A stretch of 64,000 nucleotides of DNA, from contig CAADSP010000110.1 in NCBI GenBank assembly GCA_900751755.1, positions 40,362 to 104,361 of the forward strand, given 5' to 3'. Below, one piece after another: positions 7,643 to 15,717 of the stretch. Position numbers and translations under genes: made by a program. How positions within the stretch are numbered: position 1 is the stretch's first letter; the number at the start of each line of letters is the position of its first letter. Source of the stretch: an uncultured Collinsella sp. GTDB lineage: Bacteria > Actinomycetota > Coriobacteriia > Coriobacteriales > Coriobacteriaceae. The notes under the pieces are model-generated. The model saw only the letters and a program-made list of their open reading frames with translations. It did no database searches and was not told where the DNA came from.

Positions 7643-8524
7643 ATGGAGTTTGTTCTTGATAACGGCTCTGTCCGCATTGCGTTGAGCACGGCTGGCGGAT
7701 CGTTCACTTCTATTGCGGCCAACGGCCGTGAGTACCTGTGGCAGGGTGACCCGGCGGTCTGGTCGGGCCAGGCACCCATTTGTTTCCCGATCTGCGGCGG
7801 CCTTCGCGACGGTCACGCAATGACCATGGGCGGCCGCGAGATTAAGCTCGCCCGCCACGGCTTTGCGCGCAAACAGAAGTGGAAGCTCGATGAGCAGGGC
7901 GACAACATGGTTGCGCTGAGCCTAAGTTCTGCCGACCATGCCGAGTTGCTCGAGCAGTACCCGTATCCGTTTAAGATCGTTGCTCGTTACGCGATCGATT
8001 CGGAAAAGGTGGCTGTGTCGTACGAGGTGACCAATGAGGGCACCGAGGACATGCCGTTCTTTGTGGGCGGTCACCCTGGCTTTAAGTGCCCGCTTGACGA
8101 GGGCGAGTCCTATGACGACTACGAGCTCCGTTTTGAGCAGCGCGAGGCTGCCGAGCTCTGTACTGCCGTTCCCTCGACGGGCCTGATTGATGTTGAGCAT
8201 CGCAGCAAGAACCCGATGGTTGGCCATGACCTGCCGCTGACCCACGAACTCTTTGACTTCGCGGAGACCATCTTTGACGTGCTCGAGAGCCGCGTGGTTA
8301 CGCTGACCAAGAAGACCGAGGACAAGGGCGTGCGCCTGACGTTCCCCGATATGCCGTACCTGATTGTGTGGAGCAAGCCCGAGGGTGACTTTGTGGCCGT
8401 GGAACCGTGGGGCGGCCTGTCCACCTGCTCCGACGAGGACGATATTCTGGAGCACAAGCGCGGCTGCCTGGTGGCCAAGCCGGGAGAGACCGTTACCCGC
8501 GGCTTTGCGATCGAGATCCTTTAA
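7643..8524 (+). CDS. lacX: Aldose 1-epimerase family protein, LacX type
   Basis: Galactose-mutarotase-like beta-sandwich protein of about 293 residues, the type often found inside lac-tagatose operons. Substrate is uncertain: a sugar or sugar phosphate anomer. Visible landmarks are the ICFPICGGLRDG segment, HGFARKQKW (histidine equivalent to the first active-site His), FFVGGHPGFKCPL (second His) and a late VEPWGGLSTCSDED glutamate region. A GTG at 7625 is possible, but the ATG at 7643 is preferred because AAGGAG at 7628-7633 is correctly spaced for it. It is followed by lacC after 56 bases. Confidence 0.88.
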   Translation: MEFVLDNGSVRIALSTAGGSFTSIAANGREYLWQGDPAVWSGQAPICFPICGGLRDGHAMTMGGREIKLARHGFARKQKWKLDEQGDNMVALSLSSADHAELLEQYPYPFKIVARYAIDSEKVAVSYEVTNEGTEDMPFFVGGHPGFKCPLDEGESYDDYELRFEQREAAELCTAVPSTGLIDVEHRSKNPMVGHDLPLTHELFDFAETIFDVLESRVVTLTKKTEDKGVRLTFPDMPYLIVWSKPEGDFVAVEPWGGLSTCSDEDDILEHKRGCLVAKPGETVTRGFAIEIL

Positions 8525-8580
8525 CGAGCTATCGTATGTTTGGGGCCGCGCGTGTCGTGCCCCGGAAACAGGAGTTCAAT

Positions 8581-9516
8581 ATGATTCTGACCGTTACCAT
8601 GAACCCGTCGATTGATACGCGCTATCAGCTCGACAAGTTGATCATCGACGACGTGAACCGCGTGACGCCCGAAAAGACCGCTGGCGGTAAGGGCCTCAAC
8701 GTGAGCCGCGTGTTGCTGCAGCTGGGCGACGACGTGCTCGCGACCGGTCTGCTCGGCGGCCACATGGGTGCCTATATGGCCGAGCTCATGGATGCCGATG
8801 GCGTCAAGAACGACTTTGTGCCCATCGCCGGTGAGACGCGCATTTGCCTGAATATCCTGCACGAGGGTAATCAGACCGAGCTGCTGGAGAGCGGCCCGAG
8901 GATCGCCCCGGCCGAGCTCGAGGCCTTTACGGCCAAGTTTGCCGAGCTTGCAGCGAAGGCGGACGTTGTGACGCTTTCGGGCTCGCTGCCGCGTGGCGTC
9001 GATGCCGGCTACTATGCCGAGCTCGTCAAGATCGCCGAGGAGGCGGGCGCCAAGGTGCTGCTCGACACTTCGGGTGCATCGCTGGAGGCCGCGCTGGAGT
9101 CCGATGCCAAGCCTGAGCTCGTAAAGCCCAACCTGACCGAGATTAACGGCCTGCTGGGTACGTCCTTTACGATCGATGATGTCGATGCCCTGCGCGAGGC
9201 GCTTGCCGCCGATGGCCGCTTTGCCGGTATTCCCTGGGTTGTCGTTTCGATGGGCGCTGCCGGTTCGGTGGGCTTCCATGAGGGTCGTGCGTTCCGCGCC
9301 AAGACGCCCGCGATTGCGGCAGTGAACGCGACGGGTTCCGGCGACTCGACCATCGCCGGCTTTGCGCATGCGATTGCTGCTGGTGCCGACGACGTCACGG
9401 TGCTCAAGACCGCCAATACCTGCGGCAAGCTCAACGCCATGGATCCCAAGACCGGCCACCTGGTCATGGATCGCTGGGACGAGGTCTACAACAGCGTTGA
9501 AGTAACGGAGCTGTAG
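8581..9516 (+). CDS. lacC: Tagatose-6-phosphate kinase (PfkB family)
   Basis: Phosphorylates tagatose-6-phosphate to tagatose-1,6-bisphosphate. It has 311 residues. It begins MILTVTMNPSIDTRYQLDKL, followed by the sugar-binding GGKGLNVSRVL. Further landmarks are SGSLPRGV, the KPN motif and the C-terminal NATGSGDSTIAGF with the catalytic Asp. These fit LacC and 1-phosphofructokinase. The lac context favours LacC, but fructose-1-phosphate kinase activity cannot be excluded. The start ATG at 8581 has CAGGAG nearby. No lacD-type class I aldolase follows. Instead the class II aldolase at 18088 probably supplies that step. The gene ends directly against a family A structured element. Confidence 0.9.
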   Translation: MILTVTMNPSIDTRYQLDKLIIDDVNRVTPEKTAGGKGLNVSRVLLQLGDDVLATGLLGGHMGAYMAELMDADGVKNDFVPIAGETRICLNILHEGNQTELLESGPRIAPAELEAFTAKFAELAAKADVVTLSGSLPRGVDAGYYAELVKIAEEAGAKVLLDTSGASLEAALESDAKPELVKPNLTEINGLLGTSFTIDDVDALREALAADGRFAGIPWVVVSMGAAGSVGFHEGRAFRAKTPAIAAVNATGSGDSTIAGFAHAIAAGADDVTVLKTANTCGKLNAMDPKTGHLVMDRWDEVYNSVEVTEL

Positions 9517-9517
9517 A

Positions 9518-9666
9518 GTTACGCGGTTTTACCAAACCGCGTAACCGGCCGACGCTGCAAACCCGCCAGAGCGGCAATCTGCCTTTCAACTGCGGCGGCA
9601 TGACCAGAAGGTCAATGCCGCCTTGTTTCAAGGCACCTTGCTCGCTCTGACGGGTTTTCGCTGTCG
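9518..9666 (+). repeat. Family A structured element, copy A1, directly after lacC
   Basis: Begins two bases after the lacC stop. Hairpin P1 is GTTACGCGGTTT/AAACCGCGTAAC (9518-9545, 12 perfect pairs, loop TACC). A nested structure follows. The outer stem is 9550-9573 with 9643-9666 (CCCGCCAGAGCG/CGCTCTGACGGG core). Within it TGCCTT (9580-9585) pairs with AAGGCA (9630-9635). The inner stem is GGCGGCATGACC/GGTCAATGCCGCC (9594-9622) with loop AGAA. The other copies are at 24377 and 63575. Confidence 0.85.
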
Positions 9667-9688
9667 TTGCCAAAACATCGGCGTGGTC

Positions 9689-9712
9689 ATTGGGGACGTT
9701 CTTAAATGACTG
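9689..9712. repeat. Family E half element
   Basis: TTGGGGACGTTCTTAAATGA, nearly identical to the copies at 4951 and 24258. Confidence 0.5.
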
Positions 9713-9721
9713 CGGCAGATA

Positions 9722-9760
9722 GGGACGTTCCTTTTTTGCCGGCAGTTTGGGACACTCCTT
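9722..9760 (+). repeat. Left direct repeat flanking the AAA ATPase gene
   Basis: GGGACGTTCCTTTTTTGCC followed by GGCAGTTTGGGACACTCCTT. A second, nearly identical copy in the same orientation lies at 11233-11271. The two bracket only the ATPase gene and its upstream repeats. Confidence 0.75.
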
Positions 9761-9783
9761 ACGGGGCACCCCCTCCACAGCGC

Positions 9784-11085
9784 CTATGCCAGCTTGTCGA
9801 TTTGCCCAATCTCCCAGAGCGGAATGTTGACGAGCGTGCCCTCGTCTCTATATGCCGCCAGGGAGCTCCTCACGCAACGCTCGAGCTTGAATTTTTCGCA
9901 GGCTATTTTCAGACTCTTCGCTTTAAGGTTCTCTGCCGCCTTGACCTCAAGCGGAAGCACGGTTCCCGCATGGTCGATGGCAAAGTCAGTCTCTGCATTG
10001 CCGGAGGAGGATGACCAATACGCGGGAGTTTTGCCTTGGAGCAAAAGCTCCTGTGCGACGTATTGCTCGGTCAGCGAGCCTTTGAACTCCGTAAAAACAG
10101 CGGGCCCGTTCAGAACAATGGCTGGCGTGAGGGCGGAGAGTGCTCCGAGGATGCCGGTGTCGATGCAGAACAGCTTGAAGCCCGAGAGATCCTCGTAGCT
10201 TGTGAGCGGTGCTCTTAGGGCGGAAACACGTGGTACCTTATGAACGATTCCATAGTCCATAAGGTACTGGAGACTTTCCTCAAAATCGCGTGCGCGCGCC
10301 CCGGGACGAAGCGCGCCGTAGACGAACTTCTTGTTTTCCTTTGTGAGCTGGCCGGGAAGGGATTTCCAAACCAACCTCATGCGCTCGACGATGCGGGCGG
10401 GTGCATGTTTGCCAAAATCGGATTCGTAAGCCTCGATGATTTGCTGTTGAAGCCTTCGGGCTTCGATGAAGTCGCGTGTCTCGGCGAAAGCGGAGACAAC
10501 TTCGGGCATACCGCCGACAACAAGGTATTCCTTGAGCAGGCGCTCGAGCTTTTCGGAAACGTTTGCCAGCAGGTCCATGTCTGCGGCAAGGATGGCATCT
10601 GCGAGCGGATTGCCATCGACGGCACGAACGAACTCGGCAAACCCCATGGGGCGCATGGTGAGCTGGTCGATCTTGCCGACGGGGAACGACTCGTTTTCGC
10701 GTCGGAGCGCGAGCCCCATATGGGAGCCGGCTGCCACGATATGGTATTCCGGCGCCAGCTCGTTGAAGTATTTGAGCGAGGTGATGCCGCGCGGTGCCTC
10801 TTGAATTTCGTCGAAGATGATGAGCGTGTCTTCCGGCGTTACGGTTTGGCCACGTAGGAGTTCTATCTGGGAGATGATGCGTTTGGGGTCGAGGTCCCCA
10901 TCGAACAGCGAGCGTGCGCCCGGTTCGAGCATAAAGTCAAAACGGATGACGTTTTGATACTGCTGGCCTGCGAATTCGTTAAGAAGCCAGGTTTTTCCCG
11001 TCTGGCGGGCCCCCTTAAGCAGGAGGGGCTTGCGGTTTGCCCTAGATTTCCAAGCGATGAGTTCGTCCATTAGCTGTCGCTGCAT
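9784..11085 (-). CDS. AAA+ ATPase with DUF4143-type C-terminal domain
   Basis: Protein of 433 residues of the common but poorly understood ATPase-DUF4143 family. Walker A is KGARQTGKTW (about residues 24-33) and Walker B is TLIIFDEIQEA (about 86-96). A sensor-like IVAAGSHMGLALR follows. The C-terminal part contains ETDFAIDHAG...LPLEVKAA, which resembles a PD-(D/E)XK nuclease-like core (D, then E-x-K). The ribosome site TTAGGAGGCAGT precedes the start ATG at 11083-11085. Function of the family is unknown. Members are frequent in accessory regions. Here the gene is alone, antisense to its neighbours and bracketed by direct repeats, which suggests an acquired cassette. Confidence 0.88.
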   Translation of the reverse strand: MQRQLMDELIAWKSRANRKPLLLKGARQTGKTWLLNEFAGQQYQNVIRFDFMLEPGARSLFDGDLDPKRIISQIELLRGQTVTPEDTLIIFDEIQEAPRGITSLKYFNELAPEYHIVAAGSHMGLALRRENESFPVGKIDQLTMRPMGFAEFVRAVDGNPLADAILAADMDLLANVSEKLERLLKEYLVVGGMPEVVSAFAETRDFIEARRLQQQIIEAYESDFGKHAPARIVERMRLVWKSLPGQLTKENKKFVYGALRPGARARDFEESLQYLMDYGIVHKVPRVSALRAPLTSYEDLSGFKLFCIDTGILGALSALTPAIVLNGPAVFTEFKGSLTEQYVAQELLLQGKTPAYWSSSSGNAETDFAIDHAGTVLPLEVKAAENLKAKSLKIACEKFKLERCVRSSLAAYRDEGTLVNIPLWEIGQIDKLA

Positions 11086-11129
11086 ACTGCCTCCTAACGA
11101 TCATGGTTAGTATAAGACCGTTTTGGTCT

Positions 11130-11215
11130 TTCCATCGAAAAATGTGGGAGTAAACCACGTTTTTCCATCGAATAATGTGTGAGGCAATCACGTTTTTCCA
11201 TCGAATAATGTGAGG
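11130..11215 (-). repeat. Three tandem repeats upstream of the AAA ATPase
   Basis: TTCCATCGAATAATGTG-type units occur three times at a period of about 33 bases (near 11131, 11163 and 11196), ending about 45 bases before the ATPase start. The first unit has AAAAATGTG. The spacing equals about three helical turns, fitting multiple protein sites on one DNA face. The units are also in frame as an 11-codon peptide repeat (HIIRWKN) from a GTG at 11266, but that frame overlaps the ATPase start and is probably fortuitous. Confidence 0.7.
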
Positions 11216-11232
11216 GTTTAGGTAGGCATCTG

Positions 11233-11271
11233 GGGACGTTCTTTTTCTGCCGGCAGTTTGGGACACTCCTT
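11233..11271 (+). repeat. Right direct repeat flanking the AAA ATPase gene
   Basis: GGGACGTTCTTTTTCTGCC followed by GGCAGTTTGGGACACTCCTT, matching 9722-9760 in about 36 of 39 positions in the same orientation. Together with the terminator at 11303 it fills the 308-base gap before galT. Confidence 0.75.
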
Positions 11272-11302
11272 GTTTTGGTGCAAATTAGTTACCCTTGCAT
11301 CA

Positions 11303-11343
11303 GAAAACGGCGCCCGTCGGCGATGTTGCCGGCGGGCGCCGTT
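11303..11343 (-). terminator. Intrinsic terminator after galT
   Basis: AACGGCGCCCG/CGGGCGCCGTT stem (11306-11343). On the minus strand it is followed by TTTTCTG. Confidence 0.85.
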
Positions 11344-11393
11344 GTCGTGTGGGCGGTTATGTCGTGGCCGCTGATGAGGCTCGAACCTGTATG

Positions 11394-13013
11394 CTACAGT
11401 GAGTCGATAAAGCGCTGTTGGGCGGCGCGGCCGGCTTCGTCCCACTTAAAGACGCCGGCGTTGTCGAGCACGTGGCCAAACACCACGCCGACCTCCTCGT
11501 GCAGGATATCGATGGCGTTGTCGGTCGTAAGCTCGTCGGCGCGGCGAGCAAAGACGTCCTCGGCCCACGCGGCATGGCTGCGGCAAAGGTCGTCGCCCTC
11601 GAGCGCGCCAGCAAGGTCGTAGCTGGCATCGGCCTTGGCCGCCAGCAAGTGCTCGCGGACAGCGCCGAGCTCGGGAACCAAGCGCGGCGGCAAAATGGCC
11701 AGGCCCATGACCTCGATCAGGCCGATGTTCTCCTTCTTGATGTGGTGGTACTCGGCATGCGGGTGGAATACGCCCAGCGGATGCTCGTCGGTCGTGATGT
11801 TGCAGCGAAGCGCCAGGTAGGCCTCGTAAATCTCGCCGCCGGCATTGCCGCGGGAGTCGACGCGGCGGATGACGGGCGTCACGGTGTTGTGCGCCACGCC
11901 GTCGGCTGTGTGCGCGATGACGCCCACCGACTCATCGGTCCACTCGCGCCAGGCGAGGATGATCTTCTCGGCGGCGTCGAGCAGCTGGGCGCGGTCGTGC
12001 GAGCGCAGTCGCAGCACCGAAAGCGGCCACTGCAACACGGTACCGCTGACCTGGTCAAAGCCGGGCACGCTAAACTGCGAGACCTCGGCGGCATGCATCA
12101 TGGGGAACTCGTGCGCGCCGCCCTGGAAGTGGTCGTGCGACAGAATCGAGCCGCCCACGATGGGCAGGTCGGCGTTGGAGCCAATAAAGTAATGCGGGAA
12201 CAGGTCCACAAAGTCGAGCAGGCAGGTCAGACCCTTGCGGTCGACGTGCATCGGACGATGCTCGGAGCTCATGGCAATGCAGTGCTCGTTAAAGTACGCG
12301 TACGGGCTGTACTGGAAGCCCCAGCGCTCGCCGTCGAGCTGGATGGGGATGACGCGCAGATTCTGGCGGGCGGGGTGAGCGCCGCCGTCGGCTGCGGCGG
12401 AGCGTCCGGGATAGCCCTCGTTTTCGATGCAGAGCTGGCAGGCGGGATACTTCTCGCCCGTGTTCTTAGCTGCCCCTGCCGCGGCGATATCGCGCGGGTC
12501 CTTCTCAGGCTTGGACAGGTTGATGGTGATCTCCAGGTCGCCCCAGTTGGTGGGGGTGCTCCATTTGATGTTGCGCGCGATGGCGGCGCGGCGCACGTAG
12601 CCGGCGTCGCAGCACAGACCGTAGAACCAGTCGGTCGCGGCGCGGGGCTCGTTGACGCCCATGCGGCCGTTGAACTCCTCGTTTACAACCGAAGGCCTCG
12701 GCATGAGCGCGCCCATAATGCGCATGGCAATGCGGTCGCGGCCAGACGCCGTGTCCTCGGCGGCGCCGTTGGCAACGGCAGCCTCGGCAAGCGCAGCAAG
12801 CGTGCCCTCCAGGTCAAAGTTGGGCAGGGTATCGGGGTGCAAGAGCGAGAGTTTCTCGACCTGGAGCGCCCAGGCCATGTCGAGCGCCGGGCCCGTAGCA
12901 CCGATGCACTCGAGAATGGTGTTATACGCCCAGATGCGATCGTCCTGGCCGATCATCGATCGGTGGATAGCGTACTCGATCAGGTTCTGCGCGGCCTCGC
13001 GCACGTCAGTCAT
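11394..13013 (-). CDS. galT: UDP-glucose-hexose-1-phosphate uridylyltransferase, type 2
   Basis: Leloir pathway enzyme that exchanges galactose-1-phosphate with UDP-glucose. It has about 539 residues and belongs to the longer GalT family of Gram-positives. Landmarks are YACQLCIENEGYPGR-like text (here KYPACQLCIENEGYPGR), FQYSPYAYFNEHCI and the histidine-rich GGSILSHDHFQGGAHEFPM. A late HPHAEYHHIKKENIGLIEVMG follows. The ATG at 13011-13013 overlaps the galK stop (TAATG), implying translational coupling. An in-frame ATG at 13022, inside galK, is the alternative. Second gene of the galK-galT operon. Confidence 0.95.
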   Translation of the reverse strand: MTDVREAAQNLIEYAIHRSMIGQDDRIWAYNTILECIGATGPALDMAWALQVEKLSLLHPDTLPNFDLEGTLAALAEAAVANGAAEDTASGRDRIAMRIMGALMPRPSVVNEEFNGRMGVNEPRAATDWFYGLCCDAGYVRRAAIARNIKWSTPTNWGDLEITINLSKPEKDPRDIAAAGAAKNTGEKYPACQLCIENEGYPGRSAAADGGAHPARQNLRVIPIQLDGERWGFQYSPYAYFNEHCIAMSSEHRPMHVDRKGLTCLLDFVDLFPHYFIGSNADLPIVGGSILSHDHFQGGAHEFPMMHAAEVSQFSVPGFDQVSGTVLQWPLSVLRLRSHDRAQLLDAAEKIILAWREWTDESVGVIAHTADGVAHNTVTPVIRRVDSRGNAGGEIYEAYLALRCNITTDEHPLGVFHPHAEYHHIKKENIGLIEVMGLAILPPRLVPELGAVREHLLAAKADASYDLAGALEGDDLCRSHAAWAEDVFARRADELTTDNAIDILHEEVGVVFGHVLDNAGVFKWDEAGRAAQQRFIDSL

Positions 13014-14218
13014 TACAGCCATGCCGCGTAAGCCCCCTTGTCAGAAATTGCGTAGTGGCGGGCAGAGCCCTCGCCCAGCCAGCCGTTCATCTTGGTGATA
13101 AAGGTGTCGACCAGGTCGAGCGGCACGAAGGCCTGGATGGTGCCACCAAAGCCGCCACCGTGGATACGGACGGCGCCACGGCCGTCGAGCACGTGCTCGG
13201 CCAGCGCCAGGGCATACATGGAAGGCTGCTCGGGGCCCAGCTTGGCTACGACATTCTGCAGGTACATGGCAGAGCTGGCGCCGGACTCGCGCGTCAGGAC
13301 CAGGAACTGATCGATGTCGCCGGCGTTCAGGGCAGCCCAGCGCTTATCGACCAGGCCGTTTTCGTACCAGTAGTGAACGGCGCGCAGGCAGGCGCGGTCG
13401 CCCAGCTTGGCGCGCAGCTCGGGGAGCTTGGCGTCAAAGTCCGCCACGTTTACCTCGCACAGGCGTGCCTTGCCAAACTCGGCGGCAACGTCCTGCATCT
13501 CGCGCGGAACGGCGGCGTAGTCGTCGGTGGCGGCCACGTGGTCGGCACCGACCTTAACGAGCACGAGCGCATAGCCGTGATCCTCAAAGTTGAGCTCGAG
13601 CTTCTGGGTTTTAGGCTGAGCCTGGTCCTCAAAGTCCATGTAGGCAAGGCCGCCCAGGCACACGGCGGCCTGGTCCATCAGACCGCAGGGCTTGCCGTAA
13701 TAGTTGTTCTCGGTGCGCTGGCTCATCTGCGCGAGCGCGACGGGCTCGATGGCGGGTGCGCCCCAGAGGGTTTCCATGGCGCGACCGTACGCGGCCTCGA
13801 CGGCGGCAGAGCTGGAAAGACCGCCGCCCGAGGGGACGGAGCAGGTAAAGGCAAAGTCGAAGCCGTGGGGCTCAACGCCAAGGGCTGTAATCTCGTGGGC
13901 CATGCCGCGGACGAGGCTTGCGGACGTGCCCTTCTCGGACTCTTGAACGTCTAGCGTGTCGAGCGCGATTTCAAACGTGGGATAGCCCTCGTCGGCTACG
14001 CGAACCTTGTTGGAATCGGTTGCCACGGCGATGCCGTCGACGGCGACATCGAGCGAGCCGGCGATAACGTGGCCACCCTCGTGGTCGGTGTGGTTGCCGC
14101 TGATCTCGGAACGGCCGGGCGCGTGCACGTAGAGCACCTGGCGGTCGCCGATGGGGCCAAACTCCTCCTCGAACAGCTTGGTGAGCGTGGCGAATGTCTT
14201 TTCGTCGGGGGTGGTCAT
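13013..14218 (-). CDS. galK: Galactokinase
   Basis: ATP-dependent phosphorylation of galactose to galactose-1-phosphate. It has 401 residues of the GHMP family. The signature APGRSEISGNHTDHEGG replaces the usual GRVNLIGEHTDY form. The phosphate loop reads VPSGGGLSSSAAVE and the C-terminal motif is RIHGGGFGGTIQAF. The start ATG at 14216-14218 is behind AAGGAAAGGACTCCC. The upstream region to 14.46 kb carries three copies of a GTACGTTAACA operator-like site and the divergent LacI-type gene. Confidence 0.95.
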   Translation of the reverse strand: MTTPDEKTFATLTKLFEEEFGPIGDRQVLYVHAPGRSEISGNHTDHEGGHVIAGSLDVAVDGIAVATDSNKVRVADEGYPTFEIALDTLDVQESEKGTSASLVRGMAHEITALGVEPHGFDFAFTCSVPSGGGLSSSAAVEAAYGRAMETLWGAPAIEPVALAQMSQRTENNYYGKPCGLMDQAAVCLGGLAYMDFEDQAQPKTQKLELNFEDHGYALVLVKVGADHVAATDDYAAVPREMQDVAAEFGKARLCEVNVADFDAKLPELRAKLGDRACLRAVHYWYENGLVDKRWAALNAGDIDQFLVLTRESGASSAMYLQNVVAKLGPEQPSMYALALAEHVLDGRGAVRIHGGGFGGTIQAFVPLDLVDTFITKMNGWLGEGSARHYAISDKGAYAAWL

Positions 14219-14262
14219 GGGAGTCCTTTCCTTGGCGCGCCCGGGTGGGTTTTGCGTCGTTA

Positions 14263-14276
14263 TGAGTACGTTAACA
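14263..14276. promoter_or_regulatory. gal operator candidate O1
   Basis: TGAGTACGTTAACA, 45 bases upstream of the galK start. Identical in reverse at 14327-14340. Confidence 0.65.
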
Positions 14277-14326
14277 ACTTGAAGCGGCATGAACCAAGTA
14301 TTCACGATACCGCACGCTACGGGCTA

Positions 14327-14340
14327 TGTTAACGTACTCA
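14327..14340. promoter_or_regulatory. gal operator candidate O2
   Basis: TGTTAACGTACTCA, an exact inverted copy of O1, with centres 64 bp apart. Confidence 0.65.
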
Positions 14341-14449
14341 TAACACATCGCTTGTCACTTTTTGAGAATCTGGTAATCGGTAGAAATTCAGCCGTGAACG
14401 GTACTGCCGTATGGACTTATAAAGCAGAAGAGATGCAGATAGAAAAAGT

Positions 14450-14463
14450 AGAGTACGTTAACA
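14450..14463. promoter_or_regulatory. gal operator candidate O3
   Basis: AGAGTACGTTAACA matches O1 in 13 of 14 positions and lies about 95 bases before the divergent regulator, suggesting autoregulation. With O1 and O2 it accounts for most of the structure in the 338-base galK-regulator gap. Confidence 0.65.
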
Positions 14464-14556
14464 TGCGTCCGACGATAGCGGGCCTCGGCGCGGGATGTAT
14501 TTCTGCCCGGGCCGGCATTCACGCTATTCAAATCTCGCAAGGGTGAAGGTGATCCT

Positions 14557-15588
14557 GTGGCAAGGCGCCCGTCCAACGATACCAGTTCGCGTCCGGTCTC
14601 CATGGCCGACGTCGCCCGCGCTGCCGGCGTTTCGCAGCAGACGGTTTCGCGCGTCGCCAACGGCTTGCCCAACGTTAACGAGCAGACGCGCCAGCGCGTG
14701 CAGGCCGCTATGCAAGAGCTCGGCTTTCGTCCGAGTTATGCCGGTCGCTCGCTGCGCGACGGTCGCTACCATTCGGTCGGCCTGTGCGTCAACGATGTCA
14801 CCAAGTTTGGCAACCTCTCAATGATCGACGGCATCGCCAGCGCTGCTCGCGAGCATAATTGCGCCATCACGTTGGTCGAGATGTCCAAGACCGAGGAGTT
14901 TTCGCTTGCCGAGGCCACGCGTCGTATGGCCGCATTGCCGGTGGACGGCATCATCATCGGCATGAGCCGCATGGCGCCCGATTTTGAGACGTTTGATCCA
15001 CTGCCGGGCATTGGCACGGTCATCGTTACCATGTACGCGCACCCGCGGGTGACCACGGTCGATTCCGACCATTACGGCTGCTCGCTATTGCTTATGGATC
15101 ACCTGTTTGAGCTGGGGCACGAGCAGATTCGCTATATCGGCGGCCCGTCGTTCTCGGTCGACGAGCAATTTCGTCGCGCCGGTTGGCAGGATGCGCTCGA
15201 GCGTAAACACATCGAGCCGGCAGAGCCGCTCGAGGGCGACTGGTCTGCCAACAGCGGTTACGAAGCCGGCAGGTATCTGGCCGAGCACGATCACACCATG
15301 ACGGCGATCTATGCGGCAAACGATCAGATGGCAAATGGCGCGATTGCCGCGCTGCGTGATAGCGGCCTGCGCGTGCCCGAGGACGTGAGCGTGGTGGGCG
15401 TCGACGATTCGCTCGATGATTTTGTGGCACACAACGAGCTCACGACCGTGCGATTCGATCTACATCAGCGCGGACGCGAGGTGTTTGAGCATGCGGTTCC
15501 CGAGGCGGGTACGGCGGGCAAAACCGTTGCCATCCGTATTCCCGGCCAGCTCATTATTCGACATAGCACGGCGATACTGCGCGCATAG
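14557..15588 (+). CDS. LacI-family repressor divergent from galKT
   Basis: Regulator of 343 residues. The HTH is MADVARAAGVSQQTVSRVAN (about residues 16-35), followed by the hinge YAGRSLRDGRYHSVGL and an effector domain with AIYAANDQMANGAIAAL and VPEDVSVVGVDDSLDDF. The start is a GTG at 14557 behind GTGAAGGTGATCCT. It is a paralogue of the regulator at 3239, and the two share most of the ligand-domain signatures, so their effectors may be related. The divergent position and the three operator-like sites make it the likely galKT repressor. Confidence 0.9.
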   Translation: MARRPSNDTSSRPVSMADVARAAGVSQQTVSRVANGLPNVNEQTRQRVQAAMQELGFRPSYAGRSLRDGRYHSVGLCVNDVTKFGNLSMIDGIASAAREHNCAITLVEMSKTEEFSLAEATRRMAALPVDGIIIGMSRMAPDFETFDPLPGIGTVIVTMYAHPRVTTVDSDHYGCSLLLMDHLFELGHEQIRYIGGPSFSVDEQFRRAGWQDALERKHIEPAEPLEGDWSANSGYEAGRYLAEHDHTMTAIYAANDQMANGAIAALRDSGLRVPEDVSVVGVDDSLDDFVAHNELTTVRFDLHQRGREVFEHAVPEAGTAGKTVAIRIPGQLIIRHSTAILRA

Positions 15589-15717
15589 TTTGTGCAGGTC
15601 AACGGCAGTATATTCCGCCTCAATTACAATCGGTAAGGATGCTGACGGATAGCCGTGGCTATGAAGGCGAGTGTTATGATAGACGGGTTCTTTTGTCTAT
15701 CTAGGAGGCTTTGCCTG

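Noticed and set aside
11130..11215. Possible CRISPR array
   Set aside because: Only three units, and the intervening sequences are short and similar to each other. No cas genes are nearby.
11042..11266. Small repeat peptide frame (HIIRWKN units) upstream of the AAA ATPase
   Set aside because: Starts at GTG within a repeat, lacks a ribosome site and overlaps the ATPase start in another frame. The DNA repeat explains it.
11418..13031. Long plus-strand open frame opposite galT
   Set aside because: Same antisense-shadow pattern. The minus strand carries unmistakable GalT motifs.
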